DNA of 64,000 nt, from the NCBI RefSeq assembly GCF_002953215.1, contig NZ_CP026378.1, forward strand, positions 3,268,540-3,332,539. The letters run 5' to 3'. The notes below the pieces were generated by a model, which worked only from the letters and a program-made list of their open reading frames with translations, had not been told where the DNA came from and searched no databases. This document shows positions 18,923-29,300 of the stretch, piece by piece. Positions within the stretch are counted from its first letter, which is position 1. Every line of letters starts with the position of its first letter. Origin of the DNA: Mixta calida. Its GTDB lineage: Bacteria > Pseudomonadota > Gammaproteobacteria > Enterobacterales > Enterobacteriaceae. The position numbers and the translations under genes were made by a program.

Positions 18923-18944
18923 GTTCCGGCGATAATGCCGGAAC
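18923..18944. repeat. Inverted repeat in the hisS leader
   Basis: Perfect 8-base arms GTTCCGGC / GCCGGAAC separated by GATAAT, about 50 bases before hisS on the minus strand. It is probably a leader hairpin; no peptide or T-box pattern is visible. Confidence 0.5.
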
Positions 18945-18950
18945 CTGAAC

Positions 18951-18985
18951 AGAAAAAAACCTGTACGGCGCAGGCCGTTCAGGTT
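18951..18985 (-). terminator. Terminator after ispG
   Basis: On the minus strand the stem AACCTG-N-ACGGC-TGCG-GCCGT-N-CAGGTT ends in a run of seven T, 30-odd bases after the ispG stop. Confidence 0.8.
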
Positions 18986-19017
18986 CAGTCAGCGCGCCGC
19001 CGCAGCGACGGCGCCGT

Positions 19018-20139
19018 TTAATTTTCCACTTGCTGCACGTTAATGCGCCGGGTTTCATCGAGCATCGCCGCTTTCGCCCGAATGCGCGCTTCCAGCTGGT
19101 CGATCATATCGTCATTATCGAGACGATCGCGCTGGCGAACGCCATCTTCATAAAAGCCGCTTTTCTTGTTGCTGCCGGTCACGCCCAGCGTCGACACCAG
19201 CGCTTCGCCCGGTCCGTTCACCACGCAGCCAATGATCGAAACGTCCATCGGGGTGATGATATCTTCCAGCCGCTGCTCCAGCGCGTTAACGGTACCGATC
19301 ACGTCGAACTCCTGACGCGAGCAGGTCGGACAGGCGATAAAGTTGATGCCGCGGGTGCGGATGCGCAGCGATTTCAGGATATCGAAACCGACTTTCACCT
19401 CTTCCACCGGATCGGCCGCCAGCGAAATGCGCAGCGTATCGCCAATGCCTTCGGAAAGCAGCAAACCGAGGCCGATCGCCGATTTTACCGCGCCGGCGCG
19501 CGCGCCGCCCGCTTCGGTGATCCCCAGATGCAGCGGCTGATCGATCTGTTTCGCCAACAGACGATAGGACTCTACCGCGAGGAAGACATCGGAGGCTTTT
19601 ACGCTGACTTTGAACTGATCGAAGTTGAGTCGATCCAGATGATCGACATGGCGCATGGCGGATTCAAGCAGCGCCTGCGGCGTCGGCTCGCCATACTTTT
19701 CCTGCAGATCTTTTTCCAGCGAGCCGGCGTTAACACCGATGCGGATAGGAATATTTCTGTCACGCGCGCATTCCACCACCTGGCGGATACGCTCGTTGTT
19801 GCCGATGTTGCCGGGGTTGATGCGCAGACAGTCGACGCCATATTCCGCTACTTTCAGCGCAATGCGGTAGTCAAAATGAATATCCGCCACCAGCGGCACG
19901 TTCACCTGCTGTTTGATCAGTTTGAACGCTTCAGCGGCGTCCATGGTCGGCACCGAGACGCGAACGATATCAACGCCCACGCGCTCCAGCGCTTTGATCT
20001 GTTTAACGGTCGCTTCCACATCCGTGGTGCGGGTGTTAGTCATGGATTGCACGGCGATAGGCGCGCCGTCACCCACTGGCACCTTGCCGACGTAAATGCG
20101 CGTTGATTTGCGACGGATAATGGGTGCTTCGTTATGCAT
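19018..20139 (-). CDS. ispG: 4-hydroxy-3-methylbut-2-enyl-diphosphate synthase (flavodoxin)
   Basis: Converts MEcPP to HMBPP in the MEP isoprenoid pathway, using a [4Fe-4S] cluster. The 373-residue protein has the N-terminal TIM barrel with [11 protein letters not shown] and [10 protein letters not shown] segments. The C-terminal cluster domain has [10 protein letters not shown] and [10 protein letters not shown], which supply the Cys ligands. ATG 20137-20139 follows GGAGAAACAAC. It lies directly downstream of rodZ on the same strand, the conserved enterobacterial order. Confidence 0.97.
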   Translation of the reverse strand: MHNEAPIIRRKSTRIYVGKVPVGDGAPIAVQSMTNTRTTDVEATVKQIKALERVGVDIVRVSVPTMDAAEAFKLIKQQVNVPLVADIHFDYRIALKVAEYGVDCLRINPGNIGNNERIRQVVECARDRNIPIRIGVNAGSLEKDLQEKYGEPTPQALLESAMRHVDHLDRLNFDQFKVSVKASDVFLAVESYRLLAKQIDQPLHLGITEAGGARAGAVKSAIGLGLLLSEGIGDTLRISLAADPVEEVKVGFDILKSLRIRTRGINFIACPTCSRQEFDVIGTVNALEQRLEDIITPMDVSIIGCVVNGPGEALVSTLGVTGSNKKSGFYEDGVRQRDRLDNDDMIDQLEARIRAKAAMLDETRRINVQQVEN

Positions 20140-20178
20140 GTTGTTTCTCCATAATTGCCGCGAAGCAGCGCAAAGGGT

Positions 20179-21228
20179 TTACTGGGCCCAAAGCGTCAGG
20201 CGAGCAACCTGGTTGGTACGAATAAAACGACTTAAATCAACAGGCTGTCCCTGATAATGAATCTGTACAGCTGCCGGCGCGCCAATCTTCAGACGATAAG
20301 GCGCGGTGCCGGAAAGGCTGAGTTTACCACCACTGCGCTGCATTCCGCTGAACAGTTTTTTTCCTGAGGCGTCGGTCACTTCCAGCCAGCAGTCAGCATT
20401 GAAATCCAACACAACGGTATTGGCGTCGGCGGCAGGACCGCTGACGCTGGCGCTGCCGGTAGGCAGCGGCGTCGCGTTATTCTCTGTCGCCGTCGGCGCG
20501 GCGGTCACCGGCGCCTGGCTCGGCGAAACGACCGCGTTGGCGTCGTTATTGCCGGCAGAGGCCGTCGGCGCGGCGGTCACCGGCGCCGCGTTATTCGGCG
20601 CTGGCGCGCTGGCGCCTGGCGCGGCGGTATTGGCGGCCGCGCTGCTGGTGTTATTGGCGTTGTCGTTGGTCAACGGCACGCTGATGCCGTCAGACGGCGC
20701 CGCCTGGCTCTGGGCGCTGCTGTTGTCGCTGCCATTATCGGTTAACGGAATGGACTGACTGCTGTCGTCGCCTGCGCCGCCCTGATCGGAAAGCGACACC
20801 AGATCATCCTGCGCCGCCTTATGATTTTGCCACCACCAGGCGCCGGTCAGACCGACGACGACAAACACGACCAGCCAGGTAAAAATCATTAGCCAGCCGT
20901 CGCGTTTTTTACGTCGCTTGCCCAGCGAAAAGCTCTGCATCGGTTCGACTTTCGCCGCGCGTACCGGAGCCTGCTTCGCCATCATCGGCAGCAGTTCCTC
21001 TTCCGGCACATGCACCAGCCGTGCGTAAGAGCGGATATAGCCGCGTAAAAAAGTCGAAGCCAAATCGGCCGGTGATTTGTCCTCTTCAATGTCTCGCACG
21101 GTTGAAAGTTTCAGGCACAAACGCTCAGCAACATTCTGCTGCGTCAGCCCCATCTGCTCACGGGCGGCACGCAGGCGGGCGCCTGTGGAATTTGCTGCTG
21201 TTGTATCTTGAGTGGCTTCAGTATTCAT
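20179..21228 (-). CDS. rodZ: Cytoskeletal protein RodZ
   Basis: Bitopic inner-membrane protein that links MreB filaments to the cell-wall elongation machinery and maintains rod shape. The 349-residue protein (E. coli about 337) has a cytoplasmic helix-turn-helix of Xre type (about 15-80, [19 protein letters not shown]). A basic juxtamembrane patch KRRKKRDGW and one membrane segment (about 112-132) follow. Then comes a low-complexity Ala/Thr/Pro/Asn periplasmic linker containing a duplicated APVTAAPTA unit. It ends with a DUF4115 beta domain ([15 protein letters not shown]). The extra length lies in the linker. It overlaps pilW by 11 bases and precedes ispG. Confidence 0.95.
   Translation of the reverse strand: MNTEATQDTTAANSTGARLRAAREQMGLTQQNVAERLCLKLSTVRDIEEDKSPADLASTFLRGYIRSYARLVHVPEEELLPMMAKQAPVRAAKVEPMQSFSLGKRRKKRDGWLMIFTWLVVFVVVGLTGAWWWQNHKAAQDDLVSLSDQGGAGDDSSQSIPLTDNGSDNSSAQSQAAPSDGISVPLTNDNANNTSSAAANTAAPGASAPAPNNAAPVTAAPTASAGNNDANAVVSPSQAPVTAAPTATENNATPLPTGSASVSGPAADANTVVLDFNADCWLEVTDASGKKLFSGMQRSGGKLSLSGTAPYRLKIGAPAAVQIHYQGQPVDLSRFIRTNQVARLTLWAQ
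20489..20587. repeat. 27-base direct repeat inside rodZ
   Basis: An identical 27-base unit occurs at 20489-20515 and 20561-20587. The offset is 72 bases (24 codons), so the frame is kept. It encodes the repeated [10 protein letters not shown]-type linker segment and is a likely site of length variation. Confidence 0.85.
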
Positions 21229-21955
21229 TAGCTAGAAAATGCTGGTACTGTATCGATTGTGGAAAATTTTGCGCCAGTTGCCGACCGTAATCTGCTTTAT
21301 CTACGGTCCGCTGTTCCAGCGCAGCGAAACGAATCTCCAACCACAGGCTCTCTGCTGTCGCAGGCGCGCTGTGATGATATACCTCTAACAAAAGCCGCGT
21401 TGATTCAGGCTTCTGCTGTTCAAGATGTCTTTCAGCTTCGGCCAGTAGCGCGTCCGCTTTTTGCCGGTCAGCCTGCAACGCTGTCAACAACGCCCGCCGT
21501 GCGGAGGCGTAGTCGCCCTGCCGCAAATAACAGTATCCGGCGCGCTCCTGACTGTCAGCGCTTGCTGCAAGCGAATTCGGCGTCGCAGCAAGAGTAAATT
21601 GTTGATGCGCCGCATCATACTGCCCTAATCCGCAAAGAAACGCACCGTAATTGTTAAGTGCATAACTATTTTTGGGCGCGGATTTCAGCGCCGACTGATA
21701 ATAATGCCGCGCCATCGCCCCGTCGCCTTCCTGCTCATGCAGGCGCGCCATCGCTAACAAAACGCGATAGTCGCCGGGCGCATCCTGCAACGCCCGCTGT
21801 AAATTGCGCCGCGCTGCGGGCATATCGCCCTGCAAAAGATAGATAAGCCCCAACTGCAAACGAATCTGTCCGCTGCCGCTGGCCTGGCGTTGACTGCTAC
21901 AGCCCGCCAGCGCCAACGCGGCCACCAGCATCAGCCATCGTAATCCTTTACGCAT
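21218..21955 (-). CDS. pilW: PilW-like TPR lipoprotein (type IV pilus biogenesis/stability)
   Basis: Lipoprotein of 245 residues with lipobox LALAG-C (Cys near residue 19) and several TPR repeats (about 30-200). These include [32 protein letters not shown] and [23 protein letters not shown] segments. This pattern and its place between rlmN and rodZ fit PilF/PilW, the outer-membrane pilotin that helps assemble the PilQ secretin. No other type IV pilus genes are in the window, so the role here is inferred. ATG 21953-21955 follows GGAGGCAGC. The 3' end overlaps the rodZ start by 11 bases, which suggests translational coupling. Confidence 0.85.
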   Translation of the reverse strand: MRKGLRWLMLVAALALAGCSSQRQASGSGQIRLQLGLIYLLQGDMPAARRNLQRALQDAPGDYRVLLAMARLHEQEGDGAMARHYYQSALKSAPKNSYALNNYGAFLCGLGQYDAAHQQFTLAATPNSLAASADSQERAGYCYLRQGDYASARRALLTALQADRQKADALLAEAERHLEQQKPESTRLLLEVYHHSAPATAESLWLEIRFAALEQRTVDKADYGRQLAQNFPQSIQYQHFLANEY

Positions 21956-22049
21956 GCTGCCTCCATGTGTGATGAAGTCTGGTATGTTACGCCAAACTCA
22001 GCAAGGCAGGCAGCACGTTACGCCCGAAAAAAGGTTTTCTTCTCCAGTT

Positions 22050-23219
22050 TCAGAGCGCTTTCACAGATATTTGTTCACCCGCCATTTTTTTGCGCAGCGT
22101 ACGCTTGGTGCGGTCAATAACGTCGCCCGCCAGCTGGCCGCAGGCGGCGTCGATATCATCGCCACGCGTTTTACGCACGATGGTGGTGAAACCATAGCTC
22201 ATCAGCACCTTGGCAAAGCGATCGACGCGGCTGTTAGAGCTGCGGCCGTAAGGCGCGCCCGGGAAGGGGTTCCACGGAATCAGGTTAATTTTGCACGGCG
22301 TATCTTTCAGCAGCTCGGCCAGCTGGTGCGCATCGTCGGTGCTGTCGTTAATGTGATCCAGCATCACATATTCAATCGTCACGCGCCCCTGATTGGCATT
22401 GGATTTTTCCAGGTAACGGCGCACCGATTCCAGGAAGGTCGCGATATTGTACTTTTTGTTGATCGGCACGATTTCGTCGCGAATGGTGTCGTTCGGCGCA
22501 TGCAGGGAGATCGCCAGCGCCACGTCGATCATATCGCCCAGCTTATCCAGCGCAGGCACGACGCCTGAGGTCGACAGGGTGACGCGGCGTTTGGAGAGGC
22601 CGAAACCGAAATCGTCCAGCATGATTTCCATCGCCGGCACAACGTTGTTCAGATTGAGCAGCGGTTCGCCCATGCCCATCATTACCACGTTAGTGATAGG
22701 ACGCTGGCCGGTCACTTTGGCGGCGCCGATGATTTTCGCTGCGCGCCACACCTGACCAATAATCTCGGATACGCGCAGGTTACGGTTAAAGCCCTGCTGT
22801 GCGGTGGAGCAGAATTTACACTCAAGGGCGCAGCCGACCTGTGAAGAAACGCACAGCGTAGCGCGGTCGTCTTCAGGGATGTAAACCGTTTCTACCAGCT
22901 GGTCACCCACGCGGATCGCCCATTTAATGGTGCCATCTGCGGAGCGTTTCTCTTCCGCCACTTCCGGTGCGCGGATTTCGGTTAACTGCTTGAGTTTGTT
23001 GCGCAGCACCTTATTGATGTCGGTCATCTCATCGAAATCATCACTGCAGTAGTGATAGATCCATTTCATAACCTGATCGGCGCGGAAAGGCTTTTCACCC
23101 AGAGAGATAAAGAACTCGCGCATCTGCTGACGGTTCAGGTCCAGCAAATTGATTTTTTCACTTTTTGGGGAGACAACAGCGGGAGATGCGGACGACGGCG
23201 TCACAATGTGTTCGGACAT
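22050..23219 (-). CDS. rlmN: Dual-specificity 23S rRNA (A2503-C2) / tRNA (A37-C2) methyltransferase
   Basis: Radical SAM enzyme that methylates C2 of A2503 in 23S rRNA and A37 of some tRNAs. The 389-residue protein has the CxxxCxxC cluster motif in CALECKFCS. The SAM-binding GMGEPLLNL and the glycine-rich [10 protein letters not shown] segment follow. The C-terminal acceptor Cys is in [16 protein letters not shown]. The N-terminal stretch is a few residues longer than in E. coli (384). It lies between ndk and pilW; all genes run on the minus strand. Confidence 0.97.
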   Translation of the reverse strand: MSEHIVTPSSASPAVVSPKSEKINLLDLNRQQMREFFISLGEKPFRADQVMKWIYHYCSDDFDEMTDINKVLRNKLKQLTEIRAPEVAEEKRSADGTIKWAIRVGDQLVETVYIPEDDRATLCVSSQVGCALECKFCSTAQQGFNRNLRVSEIIGQVWRAAKIIGAAKVTGQRPITNVVMMGMGEPLLNLNNVVPAMEIMLDDFGFGLSKRRVTLSTSGVVPALDKLGDMIDVALAISLHAPNDTIRDEIVPINKKYNIATFLESVRRYLEKSNANQGRVTIEYVMLDHINDSTDDAHQLAELLKDTPCKINLIPWNPFPGAPYGRSSNSRVDRFAKVLMSYGFTTIVRKTRGDDIDAACGQLAGDVIDRTKRTLRKKMAGEQISVKAL

Positions 23220-23269
23220 AATGTTCTCTGGCCTCGTTATTACACGTTATGGCCCTGGTTAGGGATAGA

Positions 23270-23308
23270 AAAAGAAGCGCCCTCGCTGAGTAAAACTCAT
23301 GAGGGCGC
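23270..23308 (-). terminator. Terminator after ndk
   Basis: Long stem with GCGCCCTC (23277-23284) and GAGGGCGC (23301-23308) outer arms, plus the inner arms TGAGT/ACTCA. On the minus strand it is followed by TTCTTTTTC. It lies between ndk and rlmN. Confidence 0.85.
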
Positions 23309-23405
23309 ATTATTGTACAAATAACTGTAGCGCGATGCTATTGCGCGACCGGCCAGGGTGACAATTAATTTGTAACTGTCATTGTGCGGTCAGGCGAGCC
23401 GTTGA

Positions 23406-23837
23406 TTAACGGGTACGCGGGCAGATTTCGTTTTCGCCGAAGAAAAACGCGATTTCACGCGCGGCAGACTCCAGAGAGTCAGAACCGTGAGTGGCGTTCT
23501 CGGTGAAGCTATCAGCGTAGTCAGCACGCAGCGTGCCAGCCAGCGCGTTAGCCGGATTGGTCGCGCCCATCAGATCGCGGTGACGCTGAACGGCGTTTTC
23601 GCCTTCCAGTACGGAAACAACGATCGGACCGGAGGTCATGAATTCAACCAGACCGTCAAAGAACGGTTTGCCTTTATGCTCAGCATAGAAGCCTTCAGCC
23701 TGCTCTTTGGTCAGGTGCAGCATTTTTGCAGCAACGATTTTAAAACCAGCGGCTTCGAAACGGTTATAAATGGCGCCAATTACGTTTTTTGCCACCGCGT
23801 TCGGTTTTACGATGGAAAAGGTACGTTCTACTGTCAT
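23406..23837 (-). CDS. ndk: Nucleoside diphosphate kinase
   Basis: Transfers the gamma phosphate between nucleoside triphosphates and diphosphates, keeping NTP and dNTP pools balanced. The 143-residue length is exactly that of the family. The phosphorylated His is residue 117 in ENATHGSDS. The N-terminal [12 protein letters not shown] and the KPN lysine are conserved. A -10-like TATAAT lies on the minus strand at 23921-23926, about 85 bases upstream. The gene has its own terminator and is monocistronic by appearance. Confidence 0.98.
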   Translation of the reverse strand: MTVERTFSIVKPNAVAKNVIGAIYNRFEAAGFKIVAAKMLHLTKEQAEGFYAEHKGKPFFDGLVEFMTSGPIVVSVLEGENAVQRHRDLMGATNPANALAGTLRADYADSFTENATHGSDSLESAAREIAFFFGENEICPRTR

Positions 23838-24022
23838 GTTGACCTCTGTCTTAACTTCCAGGTTAAGCCGGTTGTGAATTAATTGATACCGGCCTGTGAA
23901 AACGGCGCCGATTATAGGGGCGCAAAGCCGGCTTGCCTATCTAAGTTTCAGCGATTTATTGAAAAAGTATGATCCTTCTCGCGTAGCTGCTTCATTAATG
24001 CGCATTCCAACCCTATCCTGGT

Positions 24023-26364
24023 TTACTCCACGGTGAAAGTGGCTGCGGCGACCTGGCCGGCGGCATCCAGCACGCTGAGCTGATAACGACCGGCGCGTGT
24101 AAACACCAGCCGCTGCGTAACGCCGCCATCGGCGCCGCTCAGCACCTCGCCGTTGAGAAACCACCATCGCCCTTCTCCTTCGCCGCCCTGCGCCGCGACG
24201 CTGAGCGATAATTCAGATTTTCCCGGCAGACGATGCAGGATTTGACCGTCGCGCACGCCGGTCAGCAGCAATGGCAGCGCGCTGCTTTCCGCCTTCGGCG
24301 GACAGCTGGCTGAAACGGGCGGCAACCGCTGCGCGCGTCGTTCGCCAGGCAACAGCCAGGGCTCCAGCGGCACCGGCCAGAGGACAATCTTCTGTGCTCT
24401 GGCGCCGCTGCAATCCGCTGCCACCCGCTCCCCTTGCCCATTCAGCCAGACGGTTTGTTGCAACCCAAACGTCCCTTCCTGCCCGGCGGCGAGCAGCGTG
24501 GGCGGCGCAGTGTCGTTTAATACCCAGCTCTGACGTCGCTGACGGCAGTTGCCGTCGCCCGCAGGCAGCGGCTGACCGCCCGGCCAGCACAACGCCTGAA
24601 CGCTGATGCTCGCCGGACGCGGATCGGCGGGCAAAAAACGGCCGCGTAACTGCGGCGACGTCATCAGCAGATGGTGCAGCTGATTCAGCACCGGAACGGC
24701 GCTCGCCACGCCATACTGACCGGCGACCGGCGTGCCATCGGGACGCCCGACCCACACCCCGATCAGATAACGCGCGTTGATGCCGATAGCCCAGGCGTCG
24801 CGGTAGCCATAGCTGGTGCCGGTTTTCAACGCCAGCGGCGCGATGGTGGGTAGCGCGTCGTCCGGCTGCGGCTGCGCCTCGCCCGCCAACATGCGTCGCA
24901 CCATCCAGGCCGCGCCGGGCGACAGCAGCGGCCGCTCTACCAGCGGGTCCTGCGTCAATAACCGCAGTTGCCCCGCCTGCCCATGTCGGGCAAAGGCGCT
25001 ATAGGCCGCCACGATCTCATCCATGCGTGCGCCGGTGCCGCCAAGGATCAGCGACAGGTTAGGCTCCGCCGTGGCGGGAAAGCGGAGAGTTAAGCCGACA
25101 TTGCGCAGCGCCGCGGTCATGCGCTTCGGACCATACGCCTCCAGCAGCTGCACCGCCGGCAGATTTAGCGAGCGCGATAACGCCTCGCTGGCGCTGACCG
25201 GCCCATGAAATCCTGTGTCGAAGTTGCCGGGACGATAATTGCCGAAACGGCGCGGCACATCCTGCAGCAGCGATTCCCCAGCGATCAGGCCGTCATCCAG
25301 CGCCAGCCCATACAAAAAAGGTTTCAGCACCGATCCGGGGATCGTACGCTACTGACCATATCGACGTGACCAAAGCGGCTGTCGTCGTCCAGATCGACCG
25401 ATCCCATCCAGGCGCGCACCTGCATCGTTGTATGATCGACTACCAGCACCGCCATAGAAGTGCGCAGCGGCAAGGATCCTTTCCAGCCCTGCGCCAGCGC
25501 TTCAATCTGACGCTGAAGCGAGGCGTTGATAGTGGTGGTGATTTTGGCCTGCCCGGAGAGCGCCAATACGCGACGCGCCAGCAGCGGCGCCAGCTGCGGC
25601 ATCTGACGCGGCGCCAGCCAAACCGGCTCCTGCATAATTTCCTGAACGGCGGTTTGCGGCCAGACGCCATAGGCCGCCAGGCGCAGCAGCACTTTATCGC
25701 GCGCCGCGCGCGCACGCTCAGGCCAGCGGTCCGGTCGCAGGCGGCTCGGCGCCTGCGGCAATACCGCCAGCAGCGCCGCCTCGCCGCGCGTCAGGGCTGA
25801 CGGCGGCTTGCCCAGCCAACTCCAGCTGGCCGCGCCGATGCCTTCCAGCGTTCCGCCAAAAGGCGCGCGGTTCAGATAGAGCGTCAGAATCTCCCTTTTC
25901 GAGAGATGCCATTCCAGCTGTATCGCGCGCCAGGCCTGATGCAGTTTGCCACCAAATGTGCGCGGCTGCGGATCGATAAGCCGCGCGACCTGCATAGTAA
26001 TGGTGCTGCCGCCGGAAACGATCTCGCCGCCGCGCAGATCCTGCCAGGCGGCGCGCAGGATAGCCAGCGGATTGATGCCCGGATGGTGCCAGAACCAGCG
26101 ATCTTCGTAGGTCAGCAGCGCCTGTAAATACCAGGGAGAGACCTCTTCCGGCGTAACCGGATAGCGCCAGATGCCGTTTTTATCGGCGAAGCGCCACAGC
26201 GGCGTGCCATCTTCCGCCACCACCACGCGGGCAGGCGCCACCTGTTGCAGCGGCAGAGGGAATAAGCGATCCGCCAGCCACAGCAGGGTGGCCAGCAGGC
26301 ATAAACTGCAAAGTATGATTTTTACGGGGCGCAAAACGATCTTCATAAAAATAGCGCCCGGCAT
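24023..26364 (-). pseudogene. pbpC: Penicillin-binding protein 1C, frameshifted at the transpeptidase active site
   Basis: PbpC is a bifunctional class A penicillin-binding protein of the inner membrane. Here it is split into two frames. The 5' frame (26364-25324) holds a membrane anchor (about 12-32) and an intact glycosyltransferase domain, with YEDRWFWHHPG and GGSTITMQVAR. It ends ...HVDMVSSVRSPDRC. The 3' frame (25330-24023, GTG) begins at VLKPFLYG and contains KTGTSYGYRDAWA plus the C-terminal PBPC domain. Adding one base to the run of CCCCGG near 25335-25340 restores RSPGSVLKP and a 780-residue protein, close to E. coli PbpC at about 770. The lesion falls exactly in SxxK, so neither piece has a working transpeptidase. 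It could be a real mutation or a sequencing error. The first ATG sits in a hairpin loop; ATG 26344-26346 is an alternative. Confidence 0.88.
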
Positions 26365-26373
26365 TAGCCGGGC
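26347..26373 (-). terminator. Hairpin with T-tract between yfhM and pbpC
   Basis: Perfect 7-base arms GCCCGGC (26356-26362) / GCCGGGC (26367-26373) around a 4-base loop. On the minus strand they are followed by GCTATTTTTAT. It lies seven bases after the yfhM stop. The loop overlaps the first possible pbpC start codon. Confidence 0.55.
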
Positions 26374-26379
26374 ACCCGC

Positions 26380-29300
26380 TTAGCGAATGGTCAAACGCGG
26401 CGGCGTCGCGTCAGTCGCGCGCCACTGCGGCACATACATCGACTCCACCTGCGGCGCCGGCACCTGATAGCTGCCCGGCGTTACCGCACGTGCCAGATAG
26501 AGCAGTTCGACCGGACGATAGCCATCGACATTCACCGCGGCGACGAAGCGATCGTCACGGAACTCCATATGTTTGATGTCGGCCTGCTGCATATCATTCA
26601 TCAGCTCCTGCACGTCAGCGGCGCTTTCGCCAAGGCTGGCGCTGCTGCTGGCGAGATTCTGGTTTTCCAGCTCCAGCCCGGCGGGCAGCAGATCGGTGAC
26701 CAGCGCGTCCGGCACGCGATCTTTTGCCGTGACGGTAAGATGCACTAATAGCAGCTGTCCGCTTTCCAGCGATGCCAGCGACAGCGGTTTGCCGTTGAGA
26801 TCGAGATACTCGCGACGCACGGCAAGATTCTGGCTAACGACGCCCGGCGGCGTTTGCGCATAGCCGACGACATCCAGCCGACCGTAGACCGGTGAATCAT
26901 TCTGGCTGGCGACCGTCACCCCTTCGGCCAGCTGCGTCGGGCTGAGCGGCAGAATGCGGGTTTTATTGTCGCCCGGCGACAGCGCCTGCCCGTTAAGGCT
27001 GGCCTGCCACGCCGCTCCCTCAGCCTGTTCCAGAGCTCGTCCTGCAAGGAACAACGCGTTATTCTCCTGCGTCGATAGCCACTGCTTCGCATTAAGCTGC
27101 TGCGCCAGCGTGATGATTAACCGATCCTGCACCTCCGGCAGCAGCTGGTACTCACGCAGCAGCGTCAGGATCTGCGCGCTGTCGCGCAGCGGGCTGCCAT
27201 AATCCTCCAGCCAGTAAAGGCGCTCAGGACGCGCGCTGTTAACGCCCTGGCCGAGCAGCGCCGTAGCGCGCGGCGCATCGCCCATCAGCTTCAGCGCTAC
27301 GCCCAGCTGCACCAGCGCCAGCCCCGATTTGGCCTGAGTCCGTCTTTCATACAGCGCGCGCAGCGCGCCCAGCGGTGCTTTTTGCTGACGGGCCAGCACC
27401 AGCGCAGCGTAGGCCTGCACATTGAAACGGGTCGCAGCGGCATCGTTGCTGTAATAGACCTCAACCTGACCGCCATCCTGCAGATAGCGCAGCAGACGCT
27501 CGTTGCCTTTCGCCAGCGTCGCCTTATCGACGGCGTAGCCCTGCTCGCCTGCACGGGTCAGGAAATCCATCGCATAGGCGGTCAGCCAGAACTCTTCGGC
27601 GCTCTCTTTGCTCCACAGGCCGAATCCGCCGTTGTAGCGCTGCATCTGGCTGATACGATCGATACCGGTATCAATCGCCGCATGGCGGTCAGCGTCGCTG
27701 CCGCTTTTAATTCCCAGCGCCTTCAGTTCCGCCTGGTTGGTATAGAGCGACGGCCACAGACCGCTAATGGTCTGCTCCAGACAGCCATAGGGATAGGCAT
27801 AAAGCTCGCTGATGTAGCGCGCGATATTCAACGGCGGATGACCGCTGAGCGCCAGCTGTCCCTGCATCGTCTCTGGCGCGAGGCCGCTGAAGGCTTCTGC
27901 GGGCAGCTGCCATGGCATACCGGTATGAACCACGCTGTTAAAGCTGCGGGTCTCCGCGGGCCAGGCGGGTCGCACGCCGAGCGTCCAGTGCCCTTTACTT
28001 AGCGGCAGGGTTTCGCCCGGCACTTCCAGACCGCTAATCACGGCATCAATGCTGCCTTCGCCATAGCCCATCGCGGCGCTAACCGGGATAAACAGCGTTG
28101 TACGCTGACCCGGACTCAGACTGACCTGACGTGACGCAGTCTCTTCCAGCTTCACCAAACCGCTGGCCTGTAAATTCACCATCAGCGTTTGCGGATAGTC
28201 CGTGAGATTGGTGAGATCCAGCGCCAAATGGCTGTTGTCGCCGCCCGCAAGAAAGCGCGGCATCGCCAGCTGCGTAATCAGGGGCGCGGCGACCACCACT
28301 TTACTCTCGCTCTGGCCGAAGCGATCGTCGCTCCAGGCCTGAGCCATCAGGCGCATCTCGCCGTTAAACTCCGGGATCGGCAACGTAATCGTGCCTTCAC
28401 CGTTGGCATCGAGCGTCACCGGCTGTAGCTGGGTCGCCAGGATGTTGACATGATTGACCGGCGGTTTCCCACCGCGCGCCAGCGGATCGCCTTCATCGCC
28501 GTCGCCCCCGAAACGTAAGGCGGCCAGCCTGCCCTTCCCTTCGATAAGCTGTCCGTAGACATCGTACTGATCGGCGTTGTAACGCTTACGACCAAAGAAG
28601 GCGGCATAGGGATCGGGCGTTTTATAGTCGGTGATATTCAACACGCCGCTGTCTACCGCCGACAACAGCACCTGCACCTGCTTCGGCAGCGCCTCGCCTG
28701 CGACCGCGGCTTTGACTTTCACCGTCAGGTTTTGATTCGGACGAATTTTCTGCGGCGCCGTTAATGTCAGATTCAAACGGCGCGCCTCATCCTGCATCGG
28801 CAGATGCAAAATGCCCACTGCCCGTTTCGGCGTGGTTCCCTGCGCTTTGTCGCCGGGGCGGATGACCAGCGCGCTGAAGTAAAGATCGTGACGACGCCAC
28901 GCCTTATCAATGGGAACGGCGACATCCACCCCGCCAGCAGGCACATCGACCGTTTGCCACCAGAGCGGGCCGTTGCTCGACTCCACCATCAGGTAGCCTT
29001 TGCCCGCCGCAGGCGCTTCAATATGCACCTGTGCCCTTTCGCCCGGCTGATAGTTGGCTTTATCCAGCTTCAGCTTCACCTGATCGGGCCGTACGGCGCC
29101 GGTGCCGTCGGTATTGTCCTGCCAGCTGTAGCCCGCCCAGAAGCGGACGCTGCTGCGGGCGGTTTCATCGGGCGCTGCGACTTCAATGCGATAAGGGCCC
29201 CACTCCACCGGAAAAGCGACCTTCGCTTCCCCTTGTTCCGACAGCGTCAGCCGCCGCGTCTCTTCAATCAAATCTTTTTGATCGTAACGCGACTGCCAAC

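Noticed and set aside
24023-26364. Programmed frameshift in pbpC
   Set aside because: No slippery heptamer or downstream stimulatory structure is evident, and the family is made from a single frame; mutation or sequencing error is simpler.
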